The notes under the pieces: model-generated
Database searches by the model: none
Seen by the model: only the letters and a program-made list of their open reading frames with translations
What the model was told of the DNA's origin: nothing
Made by a program: the position numbers and the translations under genes
Shown: in pieces, positions 12,974 through 24,670 of the stretch
How the letters are laid out: each line of letters starts with the position of its first letter
Position numbering within the stretch: position 1 is the stretch's first letter
Source of the DNA: Nipponacmea schrenckii
Taxonomy: Eukaryota > Mollusca > Gastropoda > Lottiidae
DNA length: 64,000 bases
Reading direction: 5' to 3'
Assembly (NCBI GenBank): GCA_030562195.1
Contig: JAUJPP010000012.1
Coordinates: 3,844,001-3,908,000, forward strand

Positions 12974-15900
12974 GTAAGTACAGAAATCTTTTTGTGCAAC
13001 AACATTTAAAAACATGATACATAGACAAGTAAAGAGAAAAGACACAGCACAAGTGAACATTAATAACATCACAGCAAAATAAAACCTGATTTCTCTTTCA
13101 TTTAAAAAAACTTTCTACAGACGTTATTAATCCCAAGATACGTTTTATTGTCTCTGATATACAATTCATTTTGAGAGCGAATTCTCTATGAACTATATAA
13201 TGGCAAATGGTTCTAAATTAGAAGAATTTATAAGAGAATATGTCTTGAAAAATGAAGTGCATGAATATGAAACTTGTTAAAGCTTAAGTTTGAAAGAATC
13301 TGTAAAATCATTTATATTAGATGCTAATAACTTACCACTTATAATACCATTCAATTAAACATTGATATTGAATATTGAGACAGGTCAGTCTGAAAAGACA
13401 AGAGTATATTCCTTAGACAGATTTATATATGATGTATAACAACAGATCCATGAAAAAAACCAATGTTCAAAATCAGATTGCATTGCATCAAATTTTAAGA
13501 ATATTCTCTATAGTATTATTAAATATTTCAACATTTGAATACCGTAGCAAATCTATAATGATATAATGATAATTAAACCATATACTGTATATCAAGATAA
13601 GCTGCCAAACTGTGATGGCTTTTATATTTAAGATTCTCTTCAGCACTGATGCAGCAGTTAGCATGGGCTTTTGTCAATATTGAAATGCATAATACATATT
13701 TTCTGTTTGTCTTCTAAAAGAATTGGAAGTTTCTGATCAGATTGTTGTCTGGAATGAGTCTTGAAATCTACACAAATATTTTTCATGATCCCAGCAGTAT
13801 TGCCTGATGATGGTTGTTATATTTGAAATCCTCTTTAACAATGATCTGATGCAGCTATTATCTGAGTTTTCTAAAACATAATAAGTGAAGGTTACATATC
13901 AGACTTTTGATCAGAGCAAGTTTTGAAATCTTCACAAAAGCTCTTTTTGATTCCAGCAGTCTTGAATTGAATAGAAAGTTTTTAAGACCGTTCTTAGATT
14001 TTTGTTGCGTCTCGTCAATTTCAGGAACTTTCTATACATGTATAAAACTTTGAAAAATTAATCATAAAATTATTTATCAGACTGTATGCATTGTGTTATT
14101 TCGTGCTTGAGAGGATAAAACATAAAATCTTCAGGAAGAATAAAGCAAGCTCATTGAATAATGGCGCCACTCCGCCTCTTAACTTGAACTCTTCAAGTTT
14201 GATCAAAGTTTATTTTGTAAAGGGTGTATTGCTTGCATGATAAATAGAATGTTATCAGTTAGGGAATTATTGTCAGTCATATAACATCTTCTTCAATATT
14301 TAAACTATAAACATGTCCAAAATCTGTCTGCTGAAATAAAAGACTTAATTTGATGCCTTTTTCCTAATATATAAAATTTTGTTAGATTCTTCATTGGGGT
14401 TATGACTATGTTGGTATTGAATTTTGAAGAAAATAATTTTTATCTCCTCTAACTTTTTGAAGATTTTATCCTCGTATTAAAATCTCCAATGTTTTTTTGG
14501 CAGTGTTTTGCTATAAGCTTTACAATGCACCTGGCATCCCAGTACCACTAAAGTTGAGAACTCTGGCTTTGGGCATATACATGGAAGTGTAATGCTTATT
14601 AAGCATTTTAAAAAACAACAGCCCATGCTTCACCTGACACAAGTAAACTTTCGATGTTATTAGTCAATGGCGATTTTTAAAGTACTTTTTAGGAAGATAA
14701 TTTTTTAACTTCAAAGTCTTTTTGTTGTCAGTTTGACATTTTATAAGTACAATAATTGAGTAATCAATATTGTTTCTCTAAATTTGAACCATCCCAAAAT
14801 GGAGGTAATTTTCTCCTCCACCTCCCTTCCATTATCATCATCAAGCTTTTATTGTAACCTTTCAAGAGAAACGCTATATTGCCTCTCTAAGCACGTCATT
14901 AGTGTTCTAAAATTACATCTATGTGCCAACTCGAGCAAATATTATGGCTTTATAATAAAACTCTAGTAGAAAAAGCTGGTTAAATCCACAAGTTAATTGA
15001 TTGAATGGACAAAAGAGTTTTGTGAAGTTAGAGCTCACCAATCTTTCTTCTTAACTCAATCACTATCGATTTCACTTGCAAACCGCCACCAATTGAGCAG
15101 TGGGACAATTTAACTTAAGCAGTTGATTCGTGTCGCTTGAGGAATCAGATTTATTTGCATGATTACATTCCTTGATTTGGTAGAGATTTTTTTTCTACTA
15201 GTTGGTATCTTTCTCTGAGATTGGCAGATTTAGAAAGGTTCCAGGAAGTTAATTGGAATTGAAGAAATTGTTTAGTTTTTGATTGACTCTTTTCTGATTA
15301 TTTTGTCAGTTACCAGTTTATAAAGTTATAGAAAACAATATTTTTTATATCATGAATCTGTTTGGCTTTTAGTTGTAGGGATTGATGGGTGTCATTATGA
15401 CAATCATCTTAGCTTGTTTTCATCATATAAACTTCCACATGAAATGAGTCACATGGTAGATAATGCATATGTCAATCTCAACCATTGCAGTTTAAGGCAT
15501 GCACTAAACTTTTAACTTGATCATCTATAAACTTACAAAGGCAAGAAAGGAGTAACATAAGCTATACTTTATGAGCAAGGTCTGCTTATGATAACATTTA
15601 ACAGAATCAGCATTATCTTGATACAGTGAATAAACAGAAAAGTTTCCACGCAGATAGGTACAGGTCTCTATTTTTTTTAATGGAAGCTTCTAATGATCAG
15701 ATTTACCATGTTAATGAGTGGTGAATGGTTTCTTCAGATGTAAGCATGCATTTCCTTAGGAGCAACACTAAGGCATGTTAAGCGTTGAAAAAAAAACACT
15801 GAAGTAAAAATTACAAGCGAAAAATGATTCATGTAAATTATACTTGTGAAATGCATCACTCAATAACTTTAAGTATGGCCAACTGATAAAATCATTATAA

Positions 15901-16143
15901 TCTACAGATTTCATGTTTTCATCATATAATTTTACCAATATATCTGCTTATTTTGGTATTGGTCCAAGTTGGGATTTGATTTAGGATCAAAAGATGTAAA
16001 CCAAGATTGTCTGCTGTGTTTTTTATGATGTAAAATAACCCAGTAAAAGAAAATGAACACTGGTGGGTTTTGTTTGAATATGGTCTTATTATTTCTAAAC
16101 TACTTCTTTTATTTTATATAATAGGTCATTTTATTATTTTCAG
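12974..16143 (+). other. Probable intron, no embedded feature recognised
   Basis: This runs from the consensus donor at 12974 to the proposed acceptor. It is AT-rich with no tandem array or transposon end that I can define. Its status as an intron depends on the terminal exon being correct. Confidence 0.35.
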
Positions 16144-16172
16144 GAATATTTGAAACTTTTGGGGATGTTTGA
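16144..16172 (+). CDS. Candidate terminal exon with a short cytoplasmic tail
   Basis: An acceptor preceded by a T-rich tract (TTTTATTATTTTCAG) opens a frame that completes the phase-1 codon left by the exon at 12880-12973. It reads GIFETFGDV and then TGA. The result is a tail of about ten residues after the membrane helix. An AATAAA lies 8 bp past the stop (16181-16186) and another at 16521-16526. The exon is tiny and the intron is 3.2 kb, so another terminal exon cannot be excluded. Confidence 0.33.
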
Positions 16173-16189
16173 AACTAAAAAATAAAAAA

Positions 16190-17410
16190 GAATCATGGTT
16201 GTCTATGTTTTAATCATTTATCATAAAAAAGTTATTTTTTAATTTGATTATTTTGATTGTGTTGTATTTTTTTAATATTGATATATTGGAGGGAACACCA
16301 TACATGTAATAGTGTGATACATGATAATGACAGATTATGAACCACCAAAGTGTGTATCATAGATGTTAATCTAGATCTGGACAATATTCTTCTTTTATTT
16401 ATCCTCAATTTCTCACACTTGTGGTCTACATAGATTGAGAGACGTGGTCAGCTTATAATTTGATATTATGCAAAATGCCAACATATACATTATCAGATGT
16501 TTTTTTCAAATCGGGATTGCAATAAACTTGTAGGATCTTTCTGATGATAATCAAATTCAAATATTAATAGATTTAATGATATCTGTATGTTCTAGCTTAA
16601 AGAAACTTCAAAAAACTATCTCTATTAACTTTGTTCCAACATATGGTGACTCATGGCTATCCAATGTGTCACAAAACAACAACATGTAGCTTAAACATTA
16701 ACTATCTCAGGCAGTTGAGTTTTATCAGCCATTATTTTGAAAAAATGTAAAAAGGGTGCTGGAATGAAGATGATTAATTTCACGCTTTAGAAAATATTTT
16801 GTGAACATAATTTAATCTTAATAAAGTGTCAAACCACCCTCAATATAATTCTTTTAGACATTATCCAACCTCACACAAGATGGATTATTGAAATAAAAAA
16901 CTCGTCAATCTACATTATGCCAGGCTGGATTGTACCTGTCAGTATAATAACATTCTTCAATCCTTGCTAAAAGCTTTCAAACTAAAAACAGCCAATATTT
17001 ACGGTATGATGATAAAATATCTTTGATAAGATGGATTACAGATTTTTATCAAATCTCAATATAATTTTTTTTTCATCCATTTGAGTTCAGATTTAGATTT
17101 GATCAAATGAAATTACAAATATTCTATTTTCAACCAAAATATAGCTTGCAGGTTATTGTGTTTATGCGTGAAATACATTCCTATTTTGATCTGGTTTGAT
17201 ATAACATCTGACAGTAGAAAACAAATTTATACATTGTTAATGGTGGTTATTCTTTTGGGCATATGATATGGTGATATTTATATGAACTCATATCCCACCT
17301 ATATTTTGTAATAATAATCCATACAAGGAAGTCAATTCATTAATCTTGTCTAAACAAGGACAAAATCAGGCATAACAGTTGTATAGTAGTAGACTAATCC
17401 AAAAGAAGTA
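16190..17410. other. AT-rich DNA, possibly 3' UTR and downstream flank
   Basis: No repeat or exon was recognised between the proposed gene end and the 57-bp array. Confidence 0.4.
16521..16526 (+). terminator. Possible polyadenylation signal
   Basis: An AATAAA about 350 bp past the proposed stop codon, followed by a T-rich stretch (GGATCTTTCTG). It would give a more usual 3' UTR than the copy at 16181, but the hexamer is common by chance in DNA of this composition. Confidence 0.25.
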
Positions 17411-17412
17411 CC

Positions 17413-18055
17413 AAGAGTGGTTTTGAACAGAGTAATTCAGAGTAATTAAATGTTCTTAGTCGACTTGCTATCAGTTGTTTCGAACAGAGAAATTCAGAGT
17501 AATTAAATGTTCTTAGTCGACTTGCTATCAGTTGTTTCGAACAGAGAAATTCAGAGTAATTAAATGTTCTTAGTCGACTTGCTATCAGTTGTTTCGAACA
17601 GAGAAATTCAGAGTAATTAAATGTTCTTAGTCGACTTGCTATCAGTTGTTTCGAACAGAGAAATTCAGAGTAATTAAATGTTCTTAGTCGACTTGCTATC
17701 AGTTGTTTCGAACAGAGAAATTCAGAGTAATTGAATGTTCTTAGTCGACTTGCTATCAGTTGTTTCGAACAGAGAAATTCAGAGTAATTAAATGTTCTTA
17801 GTCGAAACATTAACTATCATGTTGTTTCGAACAGAGAAATTCAGAGTAATTGAATGTTCTTAGTCGACTTGCTATCAGTTGTTTCGAACGGAAAAATGAA
17901 AAAAATTTCATTGATTTTTTAAAATTAAAATTGTTCTTAGTTGACTTGCTATCAGTTGTTTCGAACAGAGAAATTCAGAGTAATTGAATGTTCTTAGTCG
18001 ACTTGCTATCAGTTGTTTCGAACAGAGAAATTCAGAGTAATTGAATGTTCGAAAC
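17413..18055. repeat. 57-bp minisatellite
   Basis: About ten copies of a 57-bp unit containing AGTCGACTTGCTATCAGTTG, then TTTCGAACAGAG and AATTCAGAGTAATT. The copies are very similar, with breaks at 17803-17820 (a short AACATTAACTATCATG replacement) and 17890-17940 (an A/T-rich degenerate unit). Because 57 is a multiple of three, the minus strand has a 138-codon open frame with a 19-residue repeat. That frame is a by-product of the period and I do not call it a gene. Confidence 0.95.
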
Positions 18056-18077
18056 ATTAATAAATGTTTTTATTCTT

Positions 18078-18585
18078 TAGATATAATGTAAGATCATGTC
18101 TAATATATTATTATATATCATGATACCATGGTATTTAAATCATGTCTTATATATTATTATATATCATAATACCATGGTATTTAAATCATGTCTAATATAT
18201 TATTATATATCATTATACCATGGTATTTAAATCATGTCTAATATATTATTATATATCATAATACCATGGTATTTAAATCATGTCTAATATATTATTATAT
18301 ATCATAATACCATGGTATTTAAATCATGTCTTATATACTATTATATACCATAATACCATGGTATTTAAATCATGTCTTATATATTATTATATATCATAAT
18401 ACCATGGTATTTAAATCATGTCTAATGTATTATTATATATCATAATACCGTGGTATTTAAATCATGTATAATATACTATTATATATCATAATACCATGGT
18501 ATTTAAATCATGTTTTATATATATTATTATATCATGTCTTTATATATTATTATATATCATAATACCATGGTATTTAAATCATATT
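18078..18585. repeat. 46-bp minisatellite with a 14-bp palindrome in each unit
   Basis: Ten units of about 46 bp, each with the perfect palindrome AATACCATGGTATT or a one-base variant (CCGTGG near 18449), joined by TTAAATCATGTCTAATATAT and further A/T. The array starts about 20 bp after the 57-bp array ends. Regularly spaced palindromes in AT-rich DNA could extrude as cruciforms. Confidence 0.95.
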
Positions 18586-18589
18586 AAAT

Positions 18590-20305
18590 AGTAATATCTA
18601 TCTAAGTAAGCAATAAGAGATAAAAGTAGAAGTAATAGCGATGTAAGTAAGAAGTAATAATATTCAAGCTATTGTAAGATCAGACTGTATTGTGTACTGA
18701 ACATGACTATATAATAATATCCGTCTTCACAAAGTCATGTCAATAGAAGATCTTCAAGATTTTACCACCCTCAATATTGTCTACTATTCTATAAACTAGA
18801 TACTTTCTCTTCTTAATCATTCAACAACTTGGTTTGTCCAAAGATTGAAAGCTGTCTCAAGGATGACCAGACTGATTTCTATCACAACAGACCAATTATG
18901 TCTTGAACATCAATGCATCAGGACAAAGGATAAATGACCTTCTGAAAGGATCAAGTTTGAATGGGAAAGTCTTTGTGTCTTAGTCCATCAGGGACACTAT
19001 TAGCTTCCATTTGCAAGGATTCATATCTGAAATTCTGGAAATATATTAAGACTTCAATATGATATCAGTACCATTCAAGAGAAATATGTACACATAAGCT
19101 TGAAATTGTGTTCAACATACTGTTATAAAGTTTCTTTAATTATCCACAAATACAAATGGGAACTGATGGGTAGTTCTGGTTCGACAGGAAGTATCCTTTC
19201 AACAACGAAAAGGGTTGACACAAGATCCAACATGAATTGTTATGATCATGTCTCGCAACATACCATCTGTTAATTTGTCATAAATGAAGTAGTTAAAATA
19301 GCTAGGACTGGATTAGGAACAATATAGATCTAGTAACCTATACAGGTGCAGCACATCTCATCAATTTACATCCATGTTCAAACAACTCTAACAACTATAG
19401 GTGTGAAAGTTCAAAAGTAGTTCTAACTTCAACAGTAAGCATGTTCTAACAAAAGGCATTAGTTTATCTTTGAAGTTTGATACAGTTGTTACTTTTAGAT
19501 AAAGATTGATACATCCAGTATAGCATTTAATTCAGCATGTCCCTTGACTAACTCTACCATGATGTGTGGAGGATAACTTTAAATACAGCATACATCTCTT
19601 ACAAACACTTGTACATGTTCCTCAATATGACATTTAACTTTAACAAGTGATTTTGTTCCATAAACATCCATATACCTATAGTGAACATATATTTAAATTA
19701 GGAAATTATTACTAAAACATACCCATGTCACAGAAGATTTCACAAAATGTGTCCCCAATATACTTCTGGTACACATAGACCTGCTTTGTTAGTATAACCT
19801 TCATTTTTTAAATATATTGCAAACAATCATACATATATATTTGAGAAATATTGAAGTTCAATAAAACCAATTATAATAACAGTCTGATTATGTTTGTATA
19901 TGGAGTTATTAACGAGGACAGACAACTAATTGCTATAGATTATTAAAATAAATAATTAATCATCAATTATCAACCAGCAATATGTGGTTCTAATTGTTCT
20001 CCTTGTGTCACAAATTATAAATTACCCCCCTTTGCATTTAAAATTGACCATCATTTTATCAACACAGATTTCATTGATTAATTACATTAATAATGTCCAT
20101 ATTGTTTGTTAATTTCAAGGATAAATTCTGTTAAAACAAGTAACATGCAGAGTTAAACAATATAGATATCTTATGGAGGTGAAAATATTCTCAAAATTGT
20201 TTCCAGTATTTGTTATTTTTAGGATCATTTTCTCATTCAATATAGGAATTATCATGTATATGGAATATTCTCCACAAGCCCCTAAGCTTTGGATTTATAA
20301 AAAAA
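18590..20305. other. AT-rich DNA, no feature recognised
   Basis: No array, transposon end or exon pair identified. Confidence 0.45.
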
Positions 20306-20309
20306 CATA

Positions 20310-20415
20310 GAAAGAACCATATTTTACCAGTTAGTCCTTGAATTTGTCTCTTGGCATTGATCTTTCTTGGATATCTGGGAGTAACAGATGTGGTTGACTG
20401 AAATAACAAGGAAAG
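20310..20415 (-). mobile_element. SINE-A relic on the minus strand, exon-like
   Basis: Minus-strand landmarks follow the SINE-A order: TTATTTCAGTCAACCACATC matches the AATTCCAGTCCACCCAGCTG block, then GAAAGATCAATGCCAAGAG, then CAAGGACTAACTGGTA. The segment 20328-20397 mimics a 70-bp exon, with a strong acceptor, an open frame and GTAAAA as donor. The SINE match explains it better than a gene does. Confidence 0.7.
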
Positions 20416-20419
20416 AAGC

Positions 20420-21755
20420 CTTATGCAATTCCAATGCTTAACAGGTTTAACAATACATAGTTATGAATTGCTGTATTGTTAAGATAATTACTAATCGTCC
20501 TTGCAAGTTGATATTGAAAATACTTATTATGATAATAATTGTAGATTAAAGATTTTGTACAGCACAACAGAACAATAGAAATGCAATAATCACTCAGCAG
20601 TCAATAAAATAAACTGTAGGAAGCAGCTAGACACAGCAGCATGCCTGGTTTCAGATACAAATAAATAACCCAGACAGCTGAAGTGTCTGGTCATAGACAA
20701 AACTGACCACTTCACCCTCAACAATGATAGATTGAATAATTGATTAACAACTTCCAATTTACACTTGAATTAATTACACCACCATTTTATTAACCTCGTC
20801 CTTGACTCAGACCACATCTCTTGTGTGTCTTATTAAATCTGGTTAACCCCAACTTAATCAACTTGTTGGTAAACAACCTCAACTGATTTGAAACTTTCCA
20901 GGTTTTAATCCCTCAGAGACATTCTAATTTAAAATGGATGACCATTGATATATGTTTGGTTCAATTGATATTGAGATACATTTAACTACTTACTTAACAA
21001 AATATATTAAAGTTGGACACCTGTTAAAGATGGACACCCACAAACTTCATTATTGGGATGTCATCATTTGGAATGGCGTGAATGTGACATTCTGTTTATG
21101 TTATTCCTGACTAACAATTATCCTTTACATCTGGATCGATTTGCAAAGTAAAATGCGTTGATATACTGTTTATATTAGAGCAGTCCAAGCAGGGTGTTTT
21201 AATTTGGACTTCAGGCAGCCAAACATAGAGCATTTCATTTCTGAAAAATTGCCTAGAAATTCCTCTTGTTAAACTTTTTGTTACAAAAAATCTCAGATTG
21301 TATTTTGCTGTATTTGTCTTATTCCTTTAAACCAAGGTTACTCAGATGTTTTTTTGTTAAAGATATTTGACTAATTCTAGTTTCAGACTGTAGAGTCCCA
21401 GTAGGTTGATAAATTCTACTCTGGGACTAATAAGAGTTCATATTGTATCTTATCTGGGGGTTTTAACATGACTAAATCTGCATTCAAGCATTGATAAAAA
21501 ACATCATTATTATTCCATAAACAATGATGATATCAAAGCCAGTTGGAAATCAACAGCAAGTTTTCAAGTTTTTTTACAGGCAAATTAGTCATATGTCATA
21601 AAAACTTATAAAACAACCAAATGTTATAAGGGTCATTTTTTTTTTAAAACAACCTGCAAACATTGTCTTCTTTTTGTGACAGCTTAATCTTTCATAGGAA
21701 TTTCTGTTTTTTTTTTACTTTTTAAAAACTAATTTGATCTGTTAAATAATTCGTT
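20420..21755. other. AT-rich DNA, no gene recognised
   Basis: It contains a perfect 7-bp stem hairpin, CCAGACA...TGTCTGG, near 20671-20691, and poly-T runs near 21630 and 21705. Nothing else was recognised. Confidence 0.45.
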
Positions 21756-21757
21756 CC

Positions 21758-22250
21758 CAATGATATAGATAACTATTAATATTGTATAATGATATAGATA
21801 ACTATTAATATTGTATAATGATATAGATAACTATTAATATTGTATAATGATATAGATAACTATTAATATTGTATAATGATATAGATAACTATTAATATTG
21901 TATAATGATATAGATAACTATTAATATTGTATAATGATATAGATAACTATTAATATTGTATAATGATATAGATAACTATTAATATTGTATAATGATATAG
22001 ATAACTATTAATATTGTATAATGATATAGATAACTATTAATATTGTATAATGATATAGATAACTATTAATATTGTATAATGATATAGATAACTATTAATA
22101 TTGTATATGATATAGATAACTATTAATATTGTATAATGATATAGATAACTATTAATATTGTATAATGATATAGATAACTATTAATATTGTATAATGATAT
22201 AGATAACTATTAATATTGTATAATGATATAGATAACTATTAACATTGTAT
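21758..22250. repeat. 29-bp minisatellite, nearly homogeneous
   Basis: About 17 tandem copies of a 29-bp unit containing GATATAGATAACTATTAATA and then TTGTATAAT. Nearly all copies are identical. One lacks a single base (near 22105) and the last carries AACATT in place of AATATT. Each unit has a small inverted repeat, ATAG-ATAA-CTAT. Such uniformity points to recent expansion or active homogenisation. Confidence 0.97.
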
Positions 22251-22285
22251 TAAGACAAACTAAAGTTATAAGTTTATGTATGCAC

Positions 22286-22412
22286 CATAGAGTAAGTTTG
22301 GCTGGTAGATTTAACGACAGAAAAACAATCTGCTGATGGTAAAAATTCCATTGTTACAATAGATAACTATTGTTTTAGCAATGTTGGTGAATTTGTGCAC
22401 AACTCTATGGTG
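22286..22412. repeat. Inverted-repeat segment beside the 29-bp array
   Basis: CACCATAGAGT near 22286 is matched by ACTCTATGGTG ending near 22412. Between them lies a perfect 7-bp hairpin, ACAATAG-ATAA-CTATTGT, extended by CATTG...CAATG. It could be a small foldback element. No target-site duplication was found. Confidence 0.4.
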
Positions 22413-22414
22413 TT

Positions 22415-24474
22415 AAAGTGTTCAATTGTAGTTCTTCCAAGGTTGACTGGCTTCATTGGTTTCCTACCAATTGTGTTCTCGCGAAGAAGTGATTAGTCAT
22501 ATTTCTTGGCTTCAGTAATGTTAATTTTATGTTGTATGTTATCCATCACGATGGAAGGAAACAGAAATTTTATGGTCAAAATAATCCTTTGTTTTCTAGC
22601 AGTGTGTCTTAGATTCAAACCTATTATTCTGTAGAAAGACAATTGAGCCATTATAAAGTAGAATGAGCCAACTGAAAGACAATTCAGTGACTTTTTTTGA
22701 TTAAGTTTTCTTGCTCCTGTCAGACTGAATGATTGAGTTGTGGGAATCTGACAGAACTCATCTGTTGTTTAAAGTCTAGAATATTAAATATCAAATCAAA
22801 AACCAAATTTAATACTATTGATGTGTTATCTGTGAATTGAGTTGAAATGACGAGCAATGTCGGGTCGTTTTGGCTGGCTTCTATTCTTTTTTAATCACTA
22901 AGTTATCATGGACTTCTTACAGAGGAGGTTCACCTTATTACCCATAGTAGAAAAGTTTATCCTTGCTGCTGCAATGACTTTTTAACATCACACATGGAAC
23001 ATTTGTCTATGAATTTTTAATTTAAAGGTTTACACCAGTAATTTGATGTTATCAATTTCATAATGTTTTTAATTGAAGGATAATGAAGTATTGAAATAAG
23101 ATTTTGCCTCTATTTATTTATGTAATAACTTAAAAAATCCAAATAAAACATGTCATTTACTGCAACTACAGTGTTAATCATACAACTTATATGTTATATA
23201 CTTGTATATTTAAATTGTGAATAATGTTTCTTATATTGTTATTTGTATTGTCCAACAATGTTTTAGTCCTATATGGATAAATATTCATTTAAAGTTAAGA
23301 TTTTCATATTTCAGGGAACCCATCTTTAAGTTAAATACCTCAAGCTGACTGATATTATCAGTATAGCATGTCATTGTGAATAACATATCTCCAACTGTTC
23401 AGGTCTACGTTTTTGGCACTGTTTTAATGTGGAACTACTAAAATATATGTTTCTACAGATAAATTTCTTGTCTTTATTCTGAACTGCGTTTTATCTTAGA
23501 TAGAACAACATGTGTAATGAGAAGTGTACAAGATTTCGTTGTGTGCTGGGGGATGGAGGGGGACAAATAAGATTAATGGACTCTTACAATAGTTGATAAT
23601 TTTTTCTAATTTATCCAACATTTTCTGGCAGATGTAATTCTGAGCAAAATGAATGAGTAATATAGGGTGATAAGATTAGACAGCAGATCTTAGTTTTTTA
23701 AGAAAATAAATTAAATTTGACTGTAAAATTTATCTTTACAATAAGATCTAATTATATTAAACATTTATTGAAATCTTTCTCTTGAAGGAATAGTTTTCTG
23801 AGAAAATTGAATAAGTAAGATTTAATGGTGACCAGATTAGATAATCATGCAAACATCATTAATCTTATAAAGCATATTTGATGCTCAGAAAATTAAAAAA
23901 TAATTGTGAAATTTATTTTAACTGATCTCTTTCATCATTGGTGTCAGAATCAAATGTTTATAGATTTTCGTCTCTAAATAGGACAGATTCCAAAAACAAA
24001 ACAAATGAAAATTCCACTCTAATTTCACCAAGACTCAATCAAGACTATACCATAATAAACCTATTTTTATAGTTCTAAGTTGTTTTTAAAAAAAACTAGA
24101 TATTCATGGTTAAATGATTATTTTAATGATAATTATTCATCCTTTTCAGAATGGCATTGAGAGATAAACATTTCTGAATAACAATAGAATATTAGGAATA
24201 GCCTTCCTCACTATTTTATAACCTGCATCTAGCATTGAATACTTGTAGAAGACAATACTACAGTTATGTGACATTAAATTCATATTATTGATTATTCAGA
24301 CTATCCAATCAAGTGGAATCAATTTACCCCCATCCTTCCCTTATAGCTATAATTAGACCCAGTTTATCTCCTGACTAGGGTCTGTTTACAGAAATTAATT
24401 TTATTTTGATCAATAATCCATGTCTGATGATAAAACATTACTACCATGTCAAATAGAACAATAGGCTCTTAAAT
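22415..24474. other. AT-rich DNA, no feature recognised
   Basis: Two places look weakly like terminal exons after AG (near 23315 and 24148), but both open frames are under 12 codons. No other structure was seen. Confidence 0.4.
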
Positions 24475-24670
24475 ATTATTATACAACATTGGATCTTTTG
24501 ATATTTAATAAACACGTTGGACTTTTAGATATTTAATAAAACATTTGCATCTTTAGATATTGAATAAAAACATTGGTTTCTTTAGATATTTAATAAAAAC
24601 ATTGGATCTTTAGATATTTAATAAAAACATTGGATCTTTAGATATTTAATAAAAACATTGGATCTTTAGA
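24475..24670. repeat. 28-bp minisatellite, left part
   Basis: Units of about 28 bp containing CATTGGATCTTTAGATATTT followed by AATAAAAA. This is the same array as 25908-26965, split by an inserted element. Confidence 0.93.

Noticed and set aside
17394..17810. A 138-codon minus-strand frame with a 19-residue repeat
   Set aside because: The 57-bp minisatellite has a period divisible by three, so an open unit stays open. No splice or start context supports it.
20328..20397. An apparent 70-bp minus-strand exon with good splice sites
   Set aside because: Its sequence follows the SINE-A central domain in order, so it is better explained as a SINE relic.
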